Positions 53,043 through 61,082 of a DNA stretch of 64,000 nucleotides are shown here, piece after piece. The stretch lies in the NCBI RefSeq assembly GCF_003697815.1, contig NZ_RDQG01000078.1, positions 87,331-151,330 of the forward strand. The letters are read 5' to 3'. The stretch's first letter is position 1; every line of letters begins with the position of its first letter. The stretch comes from Halalkalicoccus subterraneus (GTDB lineage: Archaea; Halobacteriota; Halobacteria; Halobacteriales; Halalkalicoccaceae). The position numbers and the translations under genes are program-made. The notes below the pieces were generated by a model, which saw only the letters and a program-made list of their open reading frames with translations, had not been told where the DNA came from and searched no databases.

Positions 53043-53075
53043 CTTTTTGATTTCTATTATATATATTACTATACC
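53043..53075. other. A+T-rich probable DNA-unwinding element
   Basis: The longest uninterrupted A+T tract of the origin (CTATTATATATATTACTATA), placed between the inverted and direct boxes. Confidence 0.6.
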
Positions 53076-53362
53076 GGTAAGCTAGTAGTAGTAGTAGTAG
53101 TACGAATCCTTCTCTTTGAGCCCCTAGACCCAGTTTCAGCGTATCACGCCTCCGATTTTTTCTTTGTTTTATAACTGATCTTGTGCTTGGTCTTGGTCTA
53201 TGACGTCACGGTTCTATGCTATCGGAACAGTTACAGCGCACCTCTTGGAAGACCGAATTTCAGATGATATCTGCTGTATAGGCTCTTTACTCTATGGTTT
53301 GGACCATTTCACAGGTCTTTGCCCTGCTCTTGAACACTCAGCAGTACGTCTATCTTTGTAGG

Positions 53363-53383
53363 AATTCATTTGAAATCCGGGGT
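53363..53383 (+). repeat. Origin box 2
   Basis: ATTCATTTGAAATCCGGGGT. Confidence 0.8.
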
Positions 53384-53423
53384 GGGTGTCTATCTATTCC
53401 TGACCACTGTGATCTTGTAGCAC

Positions 53424-53445
53424 TATTTCATTTGAAATCCGGTGT
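53424..53445 (+). repeat. Origin box 3
   Basis: TTTCATTTGAAATCCGGTGT, same as box 5. Confidence 0.85.
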
Positions 53446-53479
53446 GAGATAGACACTACGAAGCTGACTGCTCGTCAGA

Positions 53480-53497
53480 TCATCTGAAATTCGGTGT
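53480..53497 (+). repeat. Origin box 4 (diverged)
   Basis: TCATCTGAAATTCGGTGT, two changes from boxes 3 and 5. Confidence 0.7.
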
Positions 53498-53623
53498 TGT
53501 CACAAGTATCTACTTTGACCGTTCTGATCTCTTTGTCGTAGCAGTAAATATTCGTAGTAGGTCTGTAGCGCTGTTTCTCGGCTTTTGTCAGATGCGTATC
53601 GATGGCGGGGAAAGAACTAAGTC

Positions 53624-53645
53624 GATTTCATTTGAAATCCGGTGT
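53624..53645 (+). repeat. Origin box 5, touching the orc1 start codon
   Basis: TTTCATTTGAAATCCGGTGT directly followed by the ATG of orc1. Bound protein here would block the transcription start or leader, which suggests autoregulation. Confidence 0.8.
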
Positions 53646-55022
53646 ATGGCTTCGAGTACGGAAACAGTTCAAACACTTGGTGAGTACGCAGCCAGTAAAG
53701 GGGCTGTTGCCTACTCTCGGTCTGTTTCTCGTGATGACCCTCTCTCTGTTCTTGATGAAGAAGATCCGATCTTCGCTAACGAGGATCTCCTTCGTATCGA
53801 TCATATTCCGAATCACGACAAGATTGTCGGCCGCAATGATCAGATTGAGACCGTTGCGCGACGACTCAAACCAACGATTACTGGCGGTTCCGGAAAAGGA
53901 ACGCTCCTCCTAGGGAAATCCGGATCCGGAAAGACACTTGTTACTCGATATGTCAGTCGGGAGGTTGAGCAGCGCGGAGCCAATAACAACAGTCGTGTCG
54001 GACGGGCAATTATCGACTGTGCTCAGCGCCGCTCAGAGGTTCAGACAGTCATACACCTCGCGAAAAGCTTGAACGATCCACAAGAGACAGGGGTTACGAT
54101 TCCCCATTCGGGAATCGCGACAGGCGCCTACTATGATCGACTCTGGACGGTCATCGACGAGCTCTATGACGCTGTGATCGTCGTTCTCGACGAGATTGAC
54201 CGTCTTGCCCCACCTGATGACGCTCAAAACGTTCCACCGGAGGAGGCAGACGACAGTAAACTCCTCATGCAGCTCTCTCGAGCGGGCGAAGAGAATGACG
54301 TTGATGCCAGCATTACAGTCATTGGTATCAGCAATGATCTCAAATACGGTGACCGTCTCGACACCCGTGTCGAGAGCTCATTTGCACCGGACGAAATCGT
54401 CTTCCCGGCATACGATGCAAACCAGCTCGGCGATATTCTCGAACGTCGCCGTGATGCTTACAACGAAGGTGTTCTCACTGATGACGTCATTCCTCTGTGC
54501 TCGGCGTTTTCCGCTCAGGAACATGGTGATGCACGCCGTGCGATCGATCTCTTTCGACTCGCCGGAGAAGTCGCTCGTGATAGTGATGCTGACCAAGTTT
54601 ATGAAGAACATGTTCGTGCTGCGAATGACGATGCTGAGGTTACTCGAATTCAGGACTTAATTCGTGGCTGTCCGACACAGGCGAAGATTGCGATTGCTGC
54701 CCTTGCCGCAATGGATGAATTCACCGGCCATTCCCATTTCAAGGCAACTGAAATGTACCGTGTCTACCGGGGATTTGCGGAAGCGATCAATGTCAACGTA
54801 CTCGGTCAAAAGCGAATTACAGATCAGCTTCGTGAGTACGAGACATTGAAAATCATCGATATGAAGCGAACTAGTGACGGCTACAGAGAAGGGACGTATC
54901 TTGAGGTATCATTGTTGGATGAGGCAGGGCTCCTTCTTCAATCGATTGGGTTAGACGAGCGCTGCTCGGACATCCCGATTGATGCGGGTACACGCCAGCG
55001 CCTGATTAAAATCGTCGAATAA
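53646..55022 (+). CDS. orc1: Orc1/Cdc6 replication initiator
   Basis: The 458-residue AAA+ initiator starts at 53646 (MASSTETVQT). The in-frame upstream ATG at 53592 is rejected because that stretch contains origin box 5. Walker A LLGKSGSGKTL (88-98), Walker B AVIVVLDEIDRL (176-187), sensor region ITVIGISNDLKYGDRLDTRVESS, then a winged helix (AKIAIAALAAMDEFTGHSHFKATEMYRVY...NVLGQKRITDQLREYE) that binds the origin boxes. It would recognise and melt the adjacent origin and load the MCM helicase. Single copy in the window; it defines this as an autonomous replicon or an integrated one. Confidence 0.95.
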   Translation: MASSTETVQTLGEYAASKGAVAYSRSVSRDDPLSVLDEEDPIFANEDLLRIDHIPNHDKIVGRNDQIETVARRLKPTITGGSGKGTLLLGKSGSGKTLVTRYVSREVEQRGANNNSRVGRAIIDCAQRRSEVQTVIHLAKSLNDPQETGVTIPHSGIATGAYYDRLWTVIDELYDAVIVVLDEIDRLAPPDDAQNVPPEEADDSKLLMQLSRAGEENDVDASITVIGISNDLKYGDRLDTRVESSFAPDEIVFPAYDANQLGDILERRRDAYNEGVLTDDVIPLCSAFSAQEHGDARRAIDLFRLAGEVARDSDADQVYEEHVRAANDDAEVTRIQDLIRGCPTQAKIAIAALAAMDEFTGHSHFKATEMYRVYRGFAEAINVNVLGQKRITDQLREYETLKIIDMKRTSDGYREGTYLEVSLLDEAGLLLQSIGLDERCSDIPIDAGTRQRLIKIVE

Positions 55023-55121
55023 TAGCCCGATCTGGGAGCAACGCGTTCCCCGAAGCCTACGACTGACGCCATCAAGAGTCGATGAGGGAATTTCTTGAAA
55101 AGAGTTTTGTCACAAGGTTCA

Positions 55122-55135
55122 ACCCCTTTTGGGGT
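55122..55135 (+). terminator. Hairpin after orc1
   Basis: ACCCC-TTTT-GGGGT, 100 bp after the orc1 stop; a perfect short stem suited to transcription ending. Confidence 0.5.
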
Positions 55136-55190
55136 CGCTGGCTGCTGGTCCGTTTACGATCGACTCTAAGTCTCTCGTTGCTTGAGCCTA

Positions 55191-55237
55191 CCTTGTGCAA
55201 CAATCTTAATTGACCGGGGCACGAATGTTGCACAAGG
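55191..55237 (+). promoter_or_regulatory. Dispersed hairpin element, copy I, covering a ribosome-binding site
   Basis: CCTTGTGCAACA (55191-55202) and TGTTGCACAAGG (55226-55237). The AAGG of the right arm is three bases before the ATG at 55241, so folding of the transcript would hide the ribosome-binding site. Confidence 0.8.
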
Positions 55238-55240
55238 AAA

Positions 55241-55591
55241 ATGCCACCGACTGCACCTCCCTCGCTTCCGAATTACCTTGCTAAAGGGCTCCCCAAACAA
55301 GACGACGAGGCCCTTGAGGATACACGTAAGTATATCGATGAGTTGCTTGCCGCTCGTGAACAGCGTCGAAGCGAGCCAGTCACCGAAAGCGAACTGCCCG
55401 AGGATGTCAATGTTCTCGAGAGTGAATCAAGTGGCGCGGTGTATCTCGAGTACCGAACCTGCGGTGATGAGAGTTGCTCGTGTATGAGCGGCGGCGAGAA
55501 ACATGGTCCATACAAGTATCGGGCTTATCGTGACGGCGATACCGTCCGACGCGAGTACCTCGGCAAAGCAACCGAGACAAGTACCGAGTAA
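55241..55591 (+). CDS. Cys-rich small protein, DUF6788-like
   Basis: A 116-residue product: PPSLPNYLAKGLPKQDDEALEDTRKYIDELLAAREQRR (helical start), then LEYRTCGDESCSCMSGGEKHGPYKYRAYRDGDTVRREYLGKA, the CG..C.C..G.KHGPY.Y..YR.G...R.YLGK pattern of DUF6788-type proteins. Clear paralogue of 18587-18916. The Cys cluster (CGDESCSC) could bind zinc. Both genes are preceded by the same kind of hairpin, which links this gene family to the dispersed repeats. The function is unknown. Confidence 0.8.
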   Translation: MPPTAPPSLPNYLAKGLPKQDDEALEDTRKYIDELLAAREQRRSEPVTESELPEDVNVLESESSGAVYLEYRTCGDESCSCMSGGEKHGPYKYRAYRDGDTVRREYLGKATETSTE

Positions 55592-55744
55592 TCCCACCCA
55601 GTTTTCACAGTACTGGAGAACAAGCCGCAAGTAGACTACTAGTGATTCTTTGACTGAGAGAGTTCCCGTTCGTACTTCTCTAGGTGGTGGGGGATATCGA
55701 AGTCATAATACTTGATATTCGTGGGGTGCTGATCTTTCAGTAGT

Positions 55745-56056
55745 ATGAACGATGAGGAGTGGTCAGCAGTCCAGTATCAGTTTGATGAATCAGTTGATCT
55801 TCTTGATGCATTCGAGCAGGCAGCGATCGAACACTTGGAAGTATCGAACGAACGCACCATCGTCATCTACAGTCACACGATCTTCGATCTCGAAGTTGAT
55901 ACCGGGAGCTTAGCCGACGCTCAATCCGTTTCTGTTGAGGTCTTTGATGTCTCCTCAGACCACTCTGCTCCCAATGATCCCGATCCAGTAGCGCTCACCG
56001 AATCGGTGATCGATGAACTCACAGCCACAGTTCGTGTCGGCTGGGTGCGCTGCTGA
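55745..56056 (+). CDS. Paralogous small protein, copy 2
   Basis: 103 residues, MNDEEWSAVQYQFDESVDLLDAFEQAAIEHLEVSNERTIVIYSHTIFDLEV..., near-identical layout to the product at 52448. The ATG follows a TATA-like region and lies in the same orientation as orc1. The duplication flanks the origin region at 52.4 and 55.7 kb. Unknown function. Confidence 0.7.
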   Translation: MNDEEWSAVQYQFDESVDLLDAFEQAAIEHLEVSNERTIVIYSHTIFDLEVDTGSLADAQSVSVEVFDVSSDHSAPNDPDPVALTESVIDELTATVRVGWVRC

Positions 56057-56110
56057 ACACTCTCCAGATCAGTTGTCTCCTCTTGGAGAGTAGTGCTTGA
56101 CGCTCTGGCT

Positions 56111-56240
56111 CTACTCTCGTCGCTCTCGAATGCTGGCAAAGGCGACGTTCGACTGGACAGTATCGATCTCGATTGTTACCTCTTCATCGGGTTTAGCATT
56201 CGCGACGATCACAACGAATCCTCGTTCGACAACTGGGAAC
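56111..56240 (-). pseudogene. TRAM-domain-like fragment
   Basis: Reads VERGFVVIVANAKPDEEVTIEIDTVQSNVAFASIRERRE, the C-terminal half of a TRAM domain ('GFVV.V..A.P.E.V.I.I..V....A.A...'), an RNA-binding fold common as free-standing small proteins in haloarchaea. The upstream part of this frame is Ser-rich and does not look like the N-terminal TRAM strands, so the gene appears damaged. Confidence 0.45.
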
Positions 56241-56450
56241 GCCAGCAGTGCCGATACTGATGAGGACGACGACAACCAAGACGAGAATCTGTTCGGAGAG
56301 TGCGAGAGGCTGTCCAACCACGTTTGCGGCAAACACGACGGCCCGTCTTCATGTCCATAGAGAGCAGATATCTAAGAGTCGCTATAATCACCTGTCTGTA
56401 ACTACACAGTCGATAATGATACATTCCTGTAGGTAGTGATTGTCTCTATC

Positions 56451-56912
56451 ATGGATATCGAATTGCCCGCGGTTCGGTCGAATGCCGAGACAGTTGTCGA
56501 GGAGGATCTGCCACCGTCAACGGTAGAGTATCTAAACTACCGTGCTATCGAGCACAATGACTGGGATCTCGACGATGCGGATCTTTTCGAGAAAGCCGCT
56601 GCTGCAGACTTAGACGAGCGTGATTACGGCATCATCGAAGTCGAACGCGATGAGCCCCTGTTGCGTGCCGCCCAACGAGCGGGGCTCAAATGGCCGTTTC
56701 AATGCCGGTCTGCAACATGTGCAATGTGCGTTGGAATTCTGAAAAGCGGAGAGGCCGATATGGATATGAATCTATTTCTTGAAGACGAGGAAATCGAGGA
56801 GCGGAATATGCGTTTGACTTGTGTTTGTGCGCCCGTCAGTGATGATCTCCAAATCGTAGTTAATGCTATTCAGATGCCGTATGCTCGAGAAATCGCACAG
56901 AATAGAGGTTAA
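56451..56912 (+). CDS. Halobacterial-type [2Fe-2S] ferredoxin
   Basis: A 153-residue product from MDIELPAVRSN (ATG at 56451). An N-terminal helical extension (TVEYLNYRAIEHNDWDLDDADLFEKAAAADLDERDYG), which is a hallmark of haloarchaeal ferredoxins, precedes the cluster region LKWPFQCRSATCAMCVGILKSGEADMDMN...LTCVC. Four cysteine ligands are visible (CRSATC.MC and the later C). It transfers electrons between oxidoreductases, for example 2-oxoacid oxidoreductases. It is not in an operon with the PQQ enzyme but could serve it. Confidence 0.9.
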   Translation: MDIELPAVRSNAETVVEEDLPPSTVEYLNYRAIEHNDWDLDDADLFEKAAAADLDERDYGIIEVERDEPLLRAAQRAGLKWPFQCRSATCAMCVGILKSGEADMDMNLFLEDEEIEERNMRLTCVCAPVSDDLQIVVNAIQMPYAREIAQNRG

Positions 56913-57088
56913 CCAGACTCTTAGTTCGGTTCGGGGGAGTCAGTATTGATACAGTTGCGAGCGCGTACCCCCGTTTTCAGGCGGGGGAGGAGCTCAAGTA
57001 AGTCGTGAACTCGCTTGGCTCGTCTTTCATAATTGCTTCGAGCGAGTCGTGGTTGGACATCAATTAGAAAGAACAGTACGTTGTTTGA

Positions 57089-58807
57089 CTACGCTGACAG
57101 CGAGAACACGACGAGTTGATCTCCTCGTGGTCCGCGCCCAACGAACCCGCTGCCGCCGACCTGAATCGCGATGTACTGCTTTTCGGTGCCCGGGTCATAC
57201 CAGCTAACTGGGTCGCCACTGACTGCCTTATCGCTGACGTCGTACTCCCAGAGTCGTTCGCCGTTTTCCGCGTCGTAGGCGATCATATCGCCGTTCTGTG
57301 TGCCGGCAAAGAGCAGGCCCGTCGCGGTCGACATCGTCCCACCCCACAGATATCGATCGCTGTCGATCCAGTCACGCCACTCGACTTTACCAGTCGCCGG
57401 ATCAACGGCAACGATCGCGCTGATATGCCCGTTATAGTCGTCGGGAATCAGTTCCTCGTCGGGTTCGACTTCGACGATTCCACCCCAGAACTTCTCGCCC
57501 GGGTTGTACTCCTCATTGCGCCAGTAGATCTCGTGAGGGGTGTTCAGAACTTTGTGATAGCATAGACCTGTCTCGTGAGAGTACGTTGGGGGCTGCCAGT
57601 CATGGCCGCCGAGCAGGCCCGGTAGCATCACGTAGTCACGTTCTTCCTCAACGTGGGGCACCATCGTCATCATGTTGATTTGCTGGGTCATCGGTTGGCC
57701 CCGAACGAGTAGTTTCCCGGTTTCAGGGTGCATCGTGTAGGTCCACGACGTTTTACCGCCGTTATAGACGACGTCGCCACTGTAATCGAGATGGTCGATA
57801 TCGAGGTCGCGGATGATCATCCGTTGGTGGGCCGAGTCGTAGTCCCAGATGTCGTGGGCTGACTCCTGGTGTGCCCATTGGATCTCGCCACTATGAGGAT
57901 CGACACACAACGTTGAACACGTGTTCTTGTTCGGACCCGGACGAACGGTACCGTTGAAGTCCGGACTCGGGTTGCCGACGTTGTAGTACAGTAGTTCACG
58001 TTCGGGATCGAACGTCGCGGTCATCCAGTTGGTGCCGCCAGACTGCTCGATACTATCACCGACGTATTCCTCCTCGGGGCAGTTCTTGAGCCGCCAAAGC
58101 TCCTCACCAGTCTCGGCATTGTACGCACAGTGGAATCCACGGACACCAAACTCGCCGCCGGCGCTCCCAGTAAAGAGCATCCCCTTCCAAATGATCGGGG
58201 CCCACGTCGCCGAGTAGCCCTCCTTGTGGTCGGCGGTGCTCGCGTACCATTCCTCCTCGCCGGTGTAGCGGTTCAGTGCTTGGACCCCTGAATCGAGGGT
58301 CGTCAGGTAGATCTTGTCCTTCCAGACAGCGACCCCACGATTGTTATCGTCACAGCAGAGAACAGCATCGTCGGGCGCAGCGAACGTATAGCTCCAGAGG
58401 ACCTCACCTTCACGTGGGTCGATTGCTTTCACGTGGCTCGGGCCGTTGGTCTGGTACATCACGGGCGGATCGCCCGGGACGATTACGGGCGACCCTTCCA
58501 TGCTGGAGTTCGCGCCGACCTCCATGGTGTACTCGAGTTCGAGCTCGCCGACGTTCTCTTTCGTGATAGTATCACAGGGGGTATAGCGATGAGCCTCGTA
58601 ATTCTTCGAGAACATTAGCCAGCTCTCGGGATCCTCGCCCGATTTGTCGAGCATCTCCTGTGTAACGTCGTACTGGGGGATACGCTCAATGTCCGTTTGA
58701 TGTAATACGGACTCGTCAGGTGCATTGAACACCTGATAGCCTAGTTCCGTTTCTTCGACGACCGTGTCGCTCGCTGCTCGAATTGCCTTATCGTCTTCTA
58801 TTGCCAT
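57089..58807 (-). CDS. PQQ-dependent dehydrogenase (quinoprotein)
   Basis: This 572-residue beta-propeller enzyme contains the pyrroloquinoline-quinone features: adjacent Cys151-Cys152 (VLCCDDNNRG), which form the disulphide ring over PQQ in methanol/ethanol dehydrogenases; W-motifs such as GEILWAHQESAHDIWDYDSAHQ (catalytic Asp region); and GSGGSGFVGRGP near the end. It oxidises alcohols or aldoses and passes electrons to a quinone or cytochrome. There is no Tat or Sec signal at the start (MAIEDDKAIRAA), so it is either cytoplasmic or exported through its partner. The ATG overlaps the upstream gene's last codons. Confidence 0.85.
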   Translation of the reverse strand: MAIEDDKAIRAASDTVVEETELGYQVFNAPDESVLHQTDIERIPQYDVTQEMLDKSGEDPESWLMFSKNYEAHRYTPCDTITKENVGELELEYTMEVGANSSMEGSPVIVPGDPPVMYQTNGPSHVKAIDPREGEVLWSYTFAAPDDAVLCCDDNNRGVAVWKDKIYLTTLDSGVQALNRYTGEEEWYASTADHKEGYSATWAPIIWKGMLFTGSAGGEFGVRGFHCAYNAETGEELWRLKNCPEEEYVGDSIEQSGGTNWMTATFDPERELLYYNVGNPSPDFNGTVRPGPNKNTCSTLCVDPHSGEIQWAHQESAHDIWDYDSAHQRMIIRDLDIDHLDYSGDVVYNGGKTSWTYTMHPETGKLLVRGQPMTQQINMMTMVPHVEEERDYVMLPGLLGGHDWQPPTYSHETGLCYHKVLNTPHEIYWRNEEYNPGEKFWGGIVEVEPDEELIPDDYNGHISAIVAVDPATGKVEWRDWIDSDRYLWGGTMSTATGLLFAGTQNGDMIAYDAENGERLWEYDVSDKAVSGDPVSWYDPGTEKQYIAIQVGGSGFVGRGPRGDQLVVFSLSA

Positions 58808-59742
58808 GGTAGTTCCTCCTCTCGGCCGCTTGCTTTGCTCGGTTTGCGTTTCTCCTCGGTGATCCAGAAGGCATCCTGCATGAGCTCTTCTTGGTTAACG
58901 ATCATTACTGCCGTACTTGCAGTTAGGGTCGCCGTCAACTGGGCGTCGGTGAGCGACTTCCCCGTTTCTGTTGCGATATCGTGGGCAGCGATCGCCATTA
59001 GATAGAGCCCACCTAACATGGCTTTCGTATCCCAGCGGACATCGTCGAGAATCGTCTCGGTGATCAGAATCTCTTTTCGCCACAGGTGGTCGTCAAGCGC
59101 TTGAATCCACAGGAGTGCCCCGCCCATTGCTCGCTGGTGAAGCGGTGGAACGTAATCAACATTGAATTCGACACCCTGTGGAATTTTCCGTGTTGGGGTC
59201 CACCGCGATAGACGGGTGTCATTGTTCGCGACGTTCATCATGAGGACCATCTGCTCGCGATCATCAAATCCACAGTCTGCCAATGCACCGATCAAGGGTT
59301 CGGCACTAATTAGTTCACGAGCCGTTGTTTCGATATGGCCGGGCGTAAACCCTGGCAGATTGGCCTCCACGCTCTCGAAAAACCCGATGGCTTCGAGGTG
59401 ATGATACACCTGCCAGGCTGGTTCGACAAGCTCTCGATACACGTTTTCTGGACCCGATGACCCGTCTGGAATTCCAGTTTCGCGCACTTCAGAGAGCCGA
59501 GAAAGCTGTCTCACTATCTTTGGGAGGCTCTCTTCTAATAGCGTTGTATCGAGTTGACTTGAGAGATCGCTCCTGATCGCGTCGCCCATCGAAACGAACT
59601 CCTCATCGGTGGAACCATTGATCTGCTGTTGCAGTCGACCAATTGTTAACTCTTGATCGTTTGCTGGCCGACTCACTCCGAGAGTGGTCGCCAACTCCTG
59701 TTGTTGATCAATGGGTATCTGTGTAACGTCACCATTTACCAT
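58798..59742 (-). CDS. Unknown helical protein coupled to the PQQ dehydrogenase
   Basis: The product has 314 residues from MVNGDVTQIPIDQQQELATTLG (ATG at 59742; an in-frame start 20 codons earlier is possible). Predominantly helical, no cysteine cluster, no membrane segment and no recognised motif (LPKIVRQLSRLSEV, YVPPLHQRAMGGALLWIQALDDHLW, DTKAMLGGLYLMAIAAHDI). Its stop and the dehydrogenase ATG overlap (EELPWQ / MAIED), so both are made in fixed ratio. It may be a chaperone, an assembly factor, or an electron-transfer or export partner of the quinoprotein. Confidence 0.7.
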   Translation of the reverse strand: MVNGDVTQIPIDQQQELATTLGVSRPANDQELTIGRLQQQINGSTDEEFVSMGDAIRSDLSSQLDTTLLEESLPKIVRQLSRLSEVRETGIPDGSSGPENVYRELVEPAWQVYHHLEAIGFFESVEANLPGFTPGHIETTARELISAEPLIGALADCGFDDREQMVLMMNVANNDTRLSRWTPTRKIPQGVEFNVDYVPPLHQRAMGGALLWIQALDDHLWRKEILITETILDDVRWDTKAMLGGLYLMAIAAHDIATETGKSLTDAQLTATLTASTAVMIVNQEELMQDAFWITEEKRKPSKASGREEELPWQ

Positions 59743-59844
59743 TGCTTCTGTCTCATAGGATTGGTTCCTGATAAGTATACCGAATAGTGCATATTTTATC
59801 ATTCAGTATTGGTTCGAACAAGTACTAAATATAACTGGACAATC

Positions 59845-60042
59845 ATGAGCAACAGAACGAGCGAGATGAACGCGGTGATCTCCTTTCCGCTTCCGACTCC
59901 CGCCGTCGAACCAATTCTCACGCAGCTCAGAGACGTTAAGACCGACGTGGACTCCTACACCGTCGTCACGCAGGCTGAAACCGTCCTTTCCCGGCAATTC
60001 TCTTGCCGAGTACGTGTGGCTTGCGACGACGAGCTCTGTTAG
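59845..60042 (+). pseudogene. Fragment of a DUF389 (TIGR00341-like) membrane protein
   Basis: Reads NAVISFPLPTPAVEPILTQLRDVKTDVDSYTVVTQAETVLSRQF and soon stops. The 'FPLPT.AVEP.L..LR.......YTVV..AE.V.SR.F' block is the N-terminal cytoplasmic domain of haloarchaeal DUF389 proteins; the membrane part is gone. A hairpin element follows three bases after the stop. Confidence 0.6.
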
Positions 60043-60044
60043 AA

Positions 60045-60090
60045 CATTGTGCAACACCAGCAATTGGAATCGGGTTAGTGTTGCACAAGG
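60045..60090. repeat. Dispersed hairpin element, copy J
   Basis: CATTGTGCAACAC (60045-60057) and GTGTTGCACAAGG (60078-60090); one change near the outer end, 20-bp spacer. Confidence 0.8.
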
Positions 60091-60191
60091 ACTTAGCCAT
60101 CTTATGCTTCGAGCAATTTGCGAGCGTGACTCAGATTATATCAGATGGTAGTTATACCTGAATAGGGACATCTCGACTGGCGTATATTGAA

Positions 60192-61082
60192 TCACGGATC
60201 AAGCACTGTCACGATTGGAAGGTGATCCGACCGGAACTCGCCGACCCGTATCGGAAGCGTTCGGAAGCTCCGGACGTCGGCGTCTCGTGAGACCAAAATG
60301 TAATCGATTCGTCTCCTAAGTTCGTCACTGAATTCATGGTAGGTTTCTCGCGGACCGTCGACCGAGTCGGCATAGTGGATCGTGTCGACCAGCGGACTCG
60401 ATATACCGTTGAGGACGTTCTTGAGTAATAGACAGTACGGTTCCGAGTACGGATTGGCGTTCAGGTCACCCGTGACGACCACGGTTGCGCCAGCATTCTC
60501 CTCGGCGGCAGCGCGCTCACGGAGCATCCCTGCAGACTCAAGGCGCGCTCGCTCACCGATGTGGTCAAAGTGAACGTTAATGTGCCAGAACAGACGGTCG
60601 GTCTCGCGGTCGCGCAGTCTCGCCCAGACCGCCACTCGAGGTAAATCGGCATCCCACCCGACGCTGCCAGGTTCGTTGGGCGTCTCGGAGAACCAGAACT
60701 CCCCAGTTTCGAGCATTTCGAAACGGTCTGGACGCCAGGCGAGTGGCGCGAACTCGCCTTCTCGCTCACCGTCGTCACGACCAACGCCGTGCCACTCAAA
60801 CTCGTCAAGTTCCTCTCGAAGATCATCCCACTGATTGGGCTGGGCTTCCTGTAGACCCAATAGATCCGGATTAAGGTCCCGAATCGTTCCGGTAACGCGG
60901 TCTATTCGTTCCTCCCAAGGGTATTCATCCTCCGGATTTGAATAGCGGATGTTAAACGTAACTGTCCGCACAGATCTATCGCGTGAGGAGGCAGCACCAA
61001 GTCCTGGTGTAACGAGACTACCAAGAGCTGCTGTACTGCCGAGTATGAAGCGACGTCGCGAGATCGATGGAACTGGATTCAT
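60192..61082 (-). CDS. Tat-exported endonuclease/exonuclease/phosphatase-family protein
   Basis: A 296-residue protein. The start MNPVPSISRRRFILGSTAALG is a twin-arginine signal, so the protein is exported folded. The domain shows VRTVTFNIRYSN, DLLGLQEAQPNQW (metal Glu), HINVHFDHIGERAR (the conserved H-x-x-x-x-D), VVVTGDLNANPYS (catalytic D-x-N) and SDHLPIV (final D-H). This is the DNase I/phosphodiesterase fold; substrates include nucleic acids and phosphate esters. Its start is divergent from the PhoX-like gene with about 320 bp between, so both may belong to a phosphate or nucleotide scavenging set. Confidence 0.9.
   Translation of the reverse strand: MNPVPSISRRRFILGSTAALGSLVTPGLGAASSRDRSVRTVTFNIRYSNPEDEYPWEERIDRVTGTIRDLNPDLLGLQEAQPNQWDDLREELDEFEWHGVGRDDGEREGEFAPLAWRPDRFEMLETGEFWFSETPNEPGSVGWDADLPRVAVWARLRDRETDRLFWHINVHFDHIGERARLESAGMLRERAAAEENAGATVVVTGDLNANPYSEPYCLLLKNVLNGISSPLVDTIHYADSVDGPRETYHEFSDELRRRIDYILVSRDADVRSFRTLPIRVGEFRSDHLPIVTVLDP

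Larger units (their letters stand above)
52896..53645. other. Replication origin next to orc1
   Basis: Between the small paralogue and orc1 there is no gene for about 800 bp. It holds five copies of an origin-box-like repeat with core CATTTGAAATCCGG, one inverted at the far end (52896) and four direct towards orc1 (53363, 53424, 53480, 53624). An A+T-rich tract lies in between (53043-53075, including TATTATATATATTACTATA), suitable as the DNA-unwinding element, followed by an AGT run (53083-53100). This is the standard haloarchaeal layout of an origin with its cognate Orc1/Cdc6. Confidence 0.85.

Noticed and set aside
53083-53100. AGT microsatellite as a functional origin element
   Set aside because: Six or so AGT units next to the A+T tract could be accidental; no similar unit occurs at the boxes.
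55110-55140. TTCAACCCC...GGGGT resembling a piece of the CRISPR repeat
   Set aside because: Only the short G/C block matches; it is a single hairpin without spacers and better explained as the orc1 terminator.
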